From positions 1 through 51,329 of the forward strand of contig DSAP01000184.1 in the NCBI GenBank assembly GCA_011046415.1: 51,329 bases of DNA. The letters are read 5' to 3'. The notes under the pieces were generated by a model. That model worked only from the letters and a program-made list of their open reading frames with translations. It was not told the origin of the DNA and made no database searches. Each line of letters begins with the position of its first letter. The first letter of the stretch is position 1. The stretch is from a bacterium (GTDB lineage: Bacteria > Zhuqueibacterota > QNDG01 > JABMRT01). Positions 46,475 to 51,329 of the stretch are shown in pieces. The position numbers and the translations under genes were made by a program.

Positions 46475-47053
46475 ATGAAAGAAATCGTTAAATTCGCAGT
46501 GGTTCTATGTCTGGTCATGATGATTGCGGCCGTCGCACTGTCCTATGTTCACAGCCTCGCAAGACCCCGGATTTTGGCACAACAGCAAAAAGATCTCATG
46601 GCCGGATTAATCGCCGTCCTGCCCGGCAGTGAACTCGGCGTGATCACGTCACACCCGTCCGGTTATTATACGGGATATGCGTCAAAGGACTCTTCCGATC
46701 TCATCGGTCACGCATTTCCCGTCGTTTCGAGAGGCTATTCGAGTGATATCCGTACGCTGGTGGGTCTGGATACAGCCGGTGTAATCCTCTCCGTAAAGAT
46801 TCTCTTCCAGCAGGAAACACCCGGTCTCGGAACACGCATCGAAGAAACCCGTCGTGGAGAATCGGAGCCCTGGTTTCAAAATCAGTTCCGAGGCAAATCC
46901 ATTGAGGAAATCCGCCTGGACAAGGACGGCGGCCCGATACAAGGGATCACCGGAGCAACCATCACCTCAAAGGCCGTGACAGACGGGGTGCGTATCGGTC
47001 TCCGCCGTTTTCAGGAATCGGTGAACGCCGCCATACAAAACATATCGGAGTAA
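46475..47053 (+). CDS. rnfG: Rnf electron transport complex subunit G
   Basis: The 192-residue protein has one N-terminal membrane anchor (VLCLVMMIAAVALSYV) and an extracytoplasmic FMN_bind domain. The covalent FMN site is the threonine in GITGATITSKAV. QETPGLGTRIEE is a family signature. It passes electrons on the outer face of the membrane with RnfD. Confidence 0.95.
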   Translation: MKEIVKFAVVLCLVMMIAAVALSYVHSLARPRILAQQQKDLMAGLIAVLPGSELGVITSHPSGYYTGYASKDSSDLIGHAFPVVSRGYSSDIRTLVGLDTAGVILSVKILFQQETPGLGTRIEETRRGESEPWFQNQFRGKSIEEIRLDKDGGPIQGITGATITSKAVTDGVRIGLRRFQESVNAAIQNISE

Positions 47054-47055
47054 AA

Positions 47056-47673
47056 ATGTCTGTCGGTAAACTATTCGGCAAAGGAATCGTATCGGACAAT
47101 CCGGTTTTTCGTTTGCTTCTCGGACTCTGCCCGGTACTCGCGACATCCACTTCCGTTTTCAATGCCATCGGCATGGGTGTTTCCGTCATTTTCGTACTCC
47201 TCTGTTCCAATATCCTGGTCTCATCGATCCGTCATTTCATTCCCCAGAAAATCCGGATTCCCATATATATCTGCATCATCGCCACATTCGTCACGATCGT
47301 GGACATGGTCCTGGCTGGATTCATGCCCGAACTCCATAAGTCACTCGGCATGTTCATCAAACTGATCGTGGTCAATTGCATCATCCTCGGACGGGCTGAG
47401 GCCTTTGCGAGCAGGAACAACCCGTTTCACGCGATTATCGATGCGCTGGGCATGGGCATCGGTTTTACCCTGGCCATGATCGCGGTCGCCACCTTCCGTG
47501 AAATCCTGGGCAACGGCACATGGTTCGGCATGCCGGTTCTGGGGACATCCTTTGAACCGGTACTCCTGATGATTCTTTCGCCGGGCGCGTTCTTCACCAT
47601 CGGCCTGATCACCGGATTCCTCAACTGGCTTGATCACAGGAAACGCATCCCGCATGCCGTTTTGAACGGATAA
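47056..47673 (+). CDS. rnfE: Rnf electron transport complex subunit E
   Basis: The 205-residue protein has six hydrophobic segments with the RnfE/NqrD signatures GLCPVLATSTSVFNAIGMG and VNCIILGRAEAFASRN. It starts 2 bp after rnfG. With RnfA it forms the membrane core. Confidence 0.95.
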   Translation: MSVGKLFGKGIVSDNPVFRLLLGLCPVLATSTSVFNAIGMGVSVIFVLLCSNILVSSIRHFIPQKIRIPIYICIIATFVTIVDMVLAGFMPELHKSLGMFIKLIVVNCIILGRAEAFASRNNPFHAIIDALGMGIGFTLAMIAVATFREILGNGTWFGMPVLGTSFEPVLLMILSPGAFFTIGLITGFLNWLDHRKRIPHAVLNG

Positions 47674-47685
47674 GGAGCCACTCAC

Positions 47686-48324
47686 ATGGATATCCAGAAT
47701 CTGCTTGTCATCAGTGTCGGGGCCATTCTGATCAGCAATTTCGTCCTTTCCCGCTTTCTGGGCATTTGTCCCTATATCGGAGTCTCCCGACAAATGGATT
47801 CCGCGGTCGGCATGGGATTGGCCGTGATTTTCGTAATGGCGATCGCGTCGGCCGTGACCTGGGTCATTTATACATACTTTCTGATGCCGACACATGCCAA
47901 TATCCTGTTTATTCTCTTCGGAAAAGAGGGTCAATCCCCGACCGATCTGACTTTTTTGCAGACGATCACGTTTATTTTTGTGATCGCCTCCCTCGTTCAA
48001 TTCGTCGAAATGGTCATTCAGAAAACGAGTCCCGGACTCCATCGCTCCCTGGGAATCTACCTGCCCCTCATCACCACCAACTGTGCCGTTCTCGGGGTTT
48101 CTTTCCTCAATATCGATTCCGGGTACAATTTCATGGAAAGCCTGGTCAATGGGATGGCATCCGGAATCGGCTTCACGCTCGCCCTCGTACTCATGGCGGG
48201 ATTGCGTGAGAAACTGGAAACAGCCAGGGTGCCGAAAGCCATGCAGGGAGCACCCATTGCGTTTGTCATGGCCGGATTGATGGCGCTCGCGTTTATGGGA
48301 TTTTCCGGATTGTCACTCGGTTGA
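47686..48324 (+). CDS. rnfA: Rnf electron transport complex subunit A
   Basis: The 212-residue protein has six hydrophobic segments with the RnfA/NqrE signatures NFVLSRFLGICPYIGVS and GIYLPLITTNCAVLGVSFL. The conserved Cys residues for the intramembrane cluster (FLGICP, TTNCAV) are present. rnfB, usually the next gene in the C-D-G-E-A-B order, is absent and tatC follows. Confidence 0.95.
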   Translation: MDIQNLLVISVGAILISNFVLSRFLGICPYIGVSRQMDSAVGMGLAVIFVMAIASAVTWVIYTYFLMPTHANILFILFGKEGQSPTDLTFLQTITFIFVIASLVQFVEMVIQKTSPGLHRSLGIYLPLITTNCAVLGVSFLNIDSGYNFMESLVNGMASGIGFTLALVLMAGLREKLETARVPKAMQGAPIAFVMAGLMALAFMGFSGLSLG

Positions 48325-48337
48325 CGGAATAAGCGGC

Positions 48338-49135
48338 ATGGAGATAAAAAAGAAAAAAGAAACGGAAATGCCTTTTCTCGATCACCTGGAAGAACTCAGG
48401 TGGCGTATCCTGAAGAGTCTGGCATCGGTCGGTTTTTTTACAATCGCATCCTTCCCCTTTTCCGGGATTCTTCTCAATCTCCTGACACGCCCGAACGATC
48501 TTCTGTCTGCACCGGCAAAACTCATCTTCCTGAAACCCACCGGCATGATCCTCGTGCGGATGGAACTCGCCTTGGTCGTCGGTGTTCTCGTTTCATTGCC
48601 CGTTATTTTCTATCAGTTCTGGCAATTCGTCTCACCGGGATTGATGCCGAACGAACGTAAATATTTCCTGCCTTCTCTGTTTTATACCACGCTTTGTTTT
48701 ATCGCAGGCACCTTCTTCAGTTATTATGTGATGATCCCTGTCGTCCTTCCTTTCCTGTACAGCATGGGCACGGAATCGATTCAGGCCACGATTAACATCA
48801 ATGAATATATCAGCTTTGTGATGCGGCTCATCCTCGTATCAGGCGCGATCTTCGAATTACCCATCCTCTCTTTTTTTCTATCACGTGTGGGTTTGTTGAA
48901 ACCCGATTTTCTGAGAAAATACCGGAGATACGGCATCGTGATCATCGTAATCCTTGCAGCCTTCGTCACGCCCCCGGATCCCGCGAGTCAAATTCTGATG
49001 GCCTTTCCCCTCGTATTCCTCTATGAAATCAGCATCTGGGTGGCACGCATCGGCTATCGTCGGAAAAAGAAACGGGATGATATTTGGGAAAAAGAATACG
49101 GTGACAGCGGGTCTCCTACAGACAGCGACGCATAA
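48338..49135 (+). CDS. tatC: Twin-arginine translocase subunit TatC
   Basis: The 265-residue membrane protein has six hydrophobic segments and the family markers MPFLDHLEELRWRI (signal-binding site), FWQFVSPGLMPNERKY and FVTPPDPASQILMAFPL. It recognises twin-arginine signal peptides of folded exported proteins. tatA and tatB are not nearby. It begins 13 bp after rnfA and is the last gene before a bidirectional terminator. Confidence 0.96.
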   Translation: MEIKKKKETEMPFLDHLEELRWRILKSLASVGFFTIASFPFSGILLNLLTRPNDLLSAPAKLIFLKPTGMILVRMELALVVGVLVSLPVIFYQFWQFVSPGLMPNERKYFLPSLFYTTLCFIAGTFFSYYVMIPVVLPFLYSMGTESIQATININEYISFVMRLILVSGAIFELPILSFFLSRVGLLKPDFLRKYRRYGIVIIVILAAFVTPPDPASQILMAFPLVFLYEISIWVARIGYRRKKKRDDIWEKEYGDSGSPTDSDA

Positions 49136-49195
49136 TCAAGGAATCCAGTAAGAAATCTTTCCGTCTCGATTCAAATACGAAAAATGTCTGATAAA

Positions 49196-49231
49196 ATAAA
49201 AAAGGCGTCCTTGAATCTGGACGCCTTTTTT
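49196..49231. terminator. Bidirectional intrinsic terminator between tatC and the barrel-TPR gene
   Basis: AAAGGCGTCC and GGACGCCTTT form a 10-bp stem with an 8-nt loop, flanked by an A-run on the left and a T-run on the right. It serves the converging tatC and minus-strand gene. Confidence 0.92.
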
Positions 49232-49252
49232 CAATGACCTATTTGATTTATT

Positions 49253-50584
49253 TTACATCCTGCCCAGATAGCGCATCGCTTTCGGCGCATACTCACTCTG
49301 CGGATACCGGTTGAGCAGTTCCTGGAATTTCTGTCTCGCCGCCTGCCTGTCTCCGAGCCGAAGATAGACGATGCCACTCATAATCAACGCATCATCGTAC
49401 TTGTAGGAGAAGTCGTATTGCATCACCTTGTTAAAGGATGCGATCGCATCGGAATAACGGCGCAACTGATTGTAAGATTCACCGATCCAATACTGGCAAT
49501 TGCTGGCCAGCTTGTGGGTCGGATTCGTACCCAGCAATTCCTGGAATTGGCGAATGGCTTCGTTATAATTCTTGTTGTAAAATTGATTTAAGGCATTCTG
49601 ATAACGCTGATTATATACCGATTCCGAGAGCGGCGGCCCCGAAGGCGCCCCCGGATAATCTCCGGCCACCCGGCTGCTGATTTCGGCGATGGCCTGCTCT
49701 GTTGCGCTGATACGGCTCTCGAGCTGTTTCAGCGCATCGCTCTTGGTCTCAACCTCTTGTCTTAACTCTCTCGTATCCTGAAGGAAAAGATCCTGATCGA
49801 CGGTCGGACTCACGTCGGATTCCGCACTGCTGAAAAGGAGGGCGAGTGCATCCTCATCATCACGCCGCGTCGCTGGCCCGGTCCTGTCATCCAAAAACAG
49901 ATCTTCGAGTGACGCGAGTTCGTTATCTCCCAACGGATACTCGATCTCATCCCGGTACATCCCTCTTCGCGGCTGCGTCAACGTATAGGAGATACCCGCC
50001 TTGGCGACCCAGAGCTTTGGTTTCGGGTCTGCACTCGACGTCACGATGATGCGATAGTCTCCGGATACCTGAAAGGTGATCTTGTCATTCACGGGAATTT
50101 CGACACCGCCGCCAAGAAAGGGAGCCGCGTCGTAAAAACGATCTCCTGTAACCTTGGTTGTCGTATTGGTGACCGGATCGGTGGACTGGACGGTGTTCTG
50201 AAAACCGAATGCGGTAAAACCGGCACAGAGAAATGGTGATACCTGGCCAGCAGGGAAGGGTTTAATGGCGACTCTCATTTCAAACAGGGGAAGAAGGGTG
50301 GACCTGAAATTTTCCATCTGGAACATCTTGTCGGTGATGGTGCTGATTCCTGTTCCGACCGTGAGGAAGACTTTAGGATTGATGTCGTATTTCAGGAAAA
50401 ATTCGATTCCCGGTCCCGCGCCCACGCCTTCGGATAAACCGGGTGGTAAACTGGTGCGATCCTGGTTCGTGGCGACCAGATTGCCGCCCACCGCGTCCGG
50501 CCTGGTGATATTGAATTCAGAAAAAACCAGACCATTCACACCGACCACACCCACCAAAACGGCGATCATAATTTTCTTTTGCAT
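49253..50584 (-). CDS. Outer-membrane barrel fused to coiled coil and CpoB/YbgF-like TPR domain
   Basis: The 443-residue protein has a signal peptide (KIMIAVLVGVVGVNGLVFS). A beta-barrel-like part (about 25-215) follows, with strands such as PGIEFFLKYDINPKVFLTVG and APFLGGGVEIPVNDKITFQV. An acidic linker (about 215-265), a coiled coil (about 270-310, RELRQEVETKSDALKQLESR) and a C-terminal TPR domain (about 330-443) complete it. The TPR domain resembles YbgF/CpoB (YNQRYQNALNQFYNKNYNEA, YWIGESYNQLRRYSDAI). Such fusions would tie an outer-membrane anchor to periplasmic scaffolding. GGGAGG lies 6 nt before the ATG, behind a sigma54-like promoter. Confidence 0.85.
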   Translation of the reverse strand: MQKKIMIAVLVGVVGVNGLVFSEFNITRPDAVGGNLVATNQDRTSLPPGLSEGVGAGPGIEFFLKYDINPKVFLTVGTGISTITDKMFQMENFRSTLLPLFEMRVAIKPFPAGQVSPFLCAGFTAFGFQNTVQSTDPVTNTTTKVTGDRFYDAAPFLGGGVEIPVNDKITFQVSGDYRIIVTSSADPKPKLWVAKAGISYTLTQPRRGMYRDEIEYPLGDNELASLEDLFLDDRTGPATRRDDEDALALLFSSAESDVSPTVDQDLFLQDTRELRQEVETKSDALKQLESRISATEQAIAEISSRVAGDYPGAPSGPPLSESVYNQRYQNALNQFYNKNYNEAIRQFQELLGTNPTHKLASNCQYWIGESYNQLRRYSDAIASFNKVMQYDFSYKYDDALIMSGIVYLRLGDRQAARQKFQELLNRYPQSEYAPKAMRYLGRM

Positions 50585-50628
50585 GGCTTTGCCCTCCCTA
50601 AGGCATTGACATTTTTATTCTAAACAAA

Positions 50629-50646
50629 TTGCAAGAATTTTGCCAA
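50629..50646 (-). promoter_or_regulatory. Sigma54-like promoter of the barrel-TPR gene
   Basis: On the minus strand TTGGCA, six bases and TTGCAA have the fixed GG-N10-GC spacing and both invariant pairs. A start near 50618 would give a leader of about 35 nt with GGGAGG. A sigma70-type TTGACA lies just upstream (about 50653-50658), and TTGGCA-N18-TAGAAT is an alternative reading, so the sigma factor is uncertain. Confidence 0.5.
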
Positions 50647-51055
50647 ATTGTTTGTCAAAACAGATTAATAATCATATCTTAATATTTATTAATTATTTAA
50701 TCGATCTTATTTTTCCCCTGTTTTAATTTGAATTCTTTTATAAATTGAACGGTAATCGCTCATGATAACAAATAAATTTTCCGAGAGTTATATTAGATTA
50801 ACTCATTTTTATATAAAGGTAGGATAATCTTTTTAAAATGTCAAGAAAAAATTAATAAATATGACCGATCAACCGAAAAAGGTTGATACCATCAGAAGCC
50901 ACGTCCGGATCGATAACGTCACAAAACAAAATGCCTTCAAGTCCTGAAGATCACATTCAACAATGGTTTTCCCCGGATTTTATCGATCTGATGAGGGTTT
51001 CTTGAGCGGTCCGATATCGCGGGAAATCCTTCGGAATGAGCAGCATGTGGACGGT
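50647..51055. other. AT-rich intergenic region without a recognisable gene
   Basis: About 400 bp between the barrel-TPR gene and the last gene. It is AT-rich to about 50860. It has a small hairpin, ATCAACC/GGTTGAT with a 6-nt loop (50868-50887). A 28-codon ORF (50861-50947, plus) is present but unsupported. No RNA family was recognised. Confidence 0.5.
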
Positions 51056-51329
51056 TTAGTCCCAATCCTGAAACAACCGTTGTATCCAGTTGCCGAAAGA
51101 ACGGACATTGCGTCTTTTATGATTCAGATAGTCCTCCCGCGTGAGCAAACCCACGGGCCCTTCATAGATTCCCCCGACCTGCCAGATATCGAACACCCTC
51201 ACGGCGATGACGTTCTCACTATCCCATCGAATCAATTCCGGCCGGATGTAATAAAACCGTTCCCTGTTCCAGTAATTGTTGTTCCGGTCGAGATGGAGTT
51301 CTCCCGGAAAACGTCCCGTCCGGCCGATC
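51056..51329 (-). CDS. C-terminal part of a protein with a galactose-binding-like domain
   Basis: The last 90 residues of a protein whose start is beyond the window. IGRTGRFPGELH, ERFYYIRPELIRW and ENVIAVRVFDIWQVGGIYEG match the glycoside-hydrolase-2-like jelly-roll sugar-binding domain found in sensor kinases, phosphatases and glycosidases. It is followed by GPVGLLTREDYL and a basic tail. The main catalytic or signalling part, if any, cannot be seen. The stop is TAA at 51056-51058. Confidence 0.7.
   Translation of the reverse strand, partial: IGRTGRFPGELHLDRNNNYWNRERFYYIRPELIRWDSENVIAVRVFDIWQVGGIYEGPVGLLTREDYLNHKRRNVRSFGNWIQRLFQDWD

Noticed and set aside
50861-50947. 28-codon plus-strand ORF
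   Set aside because: Short, no ribosome site, no conservation evidence.
1-51329. CRISPR arrays, insertion sequences, prophage or integrase genes
   Set aside because: No repeat arrays, transposases or integrases were seen anywhere in the window.

Overview
The window looks like a chromosomal segment of a Gram-negative, anaerobe-leaning bacterium. Supporting features are lipoproteins, predicted outer-membrane barrels, an Rnf ion-pumping complex and an oxygen-sensitive type of radical-SAM aminomutase. A gingipain-type (C25) peptidase and a PorV/FadL-like barrel hint at the Fibrobacteres-Chlorobi-Bacteroidetes side of the tree or a related candidate phylum. That placement is inference; no rRNA is present. 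Almost everything up to about 38 kb is on the minus strand (pheA is the exception). From 38.3 to 49.1 kb genes are on the plus strand, and the last two genes are minus again.

Region 1 (1-14.4 kb, minus) is a housekeeping string in transcription order rlmH, dinB, thiC, def, ptsI, a CAU-anticodon tRNA, tilS, ftsH, a TPR lipoprotein, folP, cdaA, and a C25 peptidase cut by the window edge. The tRNA has its own consensus promoter and an intrinsic terminator, and the first ATG of the tilS frame lies inside that terminator. pheA (14.5-15.3 kb) is an isolated plus-strand gene.

Region 2 (15.4-23.9 kb, minus) is the most unusual part. It is a tightly overlapping operon of two D-Ala-D-Ala-ligase-like ATP-grasp enzymes, a GNAT acetyltransferase, a KamA-type lysine 2,3-aminomutase, a GNAT fused to an acetylpolyamine-amidohydrolase-like deacetylase, and a third ATP-grasp enzyme. 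A small unknown ORF leads it. A sigma54-like promoter lies in front of the leader ORF, three copies of a heptamer lie about 300 bp further upstream, and a sigma54 activator gene with a degenerate receiver lies next to them. I infer a regulated pathway that makes, conjugates and deacetylates a beta-lysine-derived compound, perhaps an acylated dipeptide or osmolyte. The product is unknown.

Region 3 (24-34.7 kb, minus) is branched-chain amino acid synthesis: ilvD, ilvB, ilvN, a TauE/SafE permease, a frameshifted CGGC-domain gene, ilvC, leuA, a leuB-type gene, a terminator, then a second leuB with its own promoter. ilvD is preceded by a strong promoter and a leader containing a Val/Leu-rich short peptide and mutually exclusive hairpin segments, which looks like attenuation. 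leuCD is not in the window. A UvrD/PcrA helicase and mltG (34.8-38 kb) follow.

Region 4 (38.3-49.1 kb, plus) has an exported lipoprotein and an outer-membrane barrel protein in one unit and a TPR lipoprotein in another. Then come glyA, nrdR, rnfC-D-G-E-A (without rnfB) and tatC. A bidirectional terminator separates tatC from a minus-strand gene for an outer-membrane-barrel/coiled-coil/TPR fusion, which also has a sigma54-like promoter. The window ends in the C-terminus of a sugar-binding-type domain protein.
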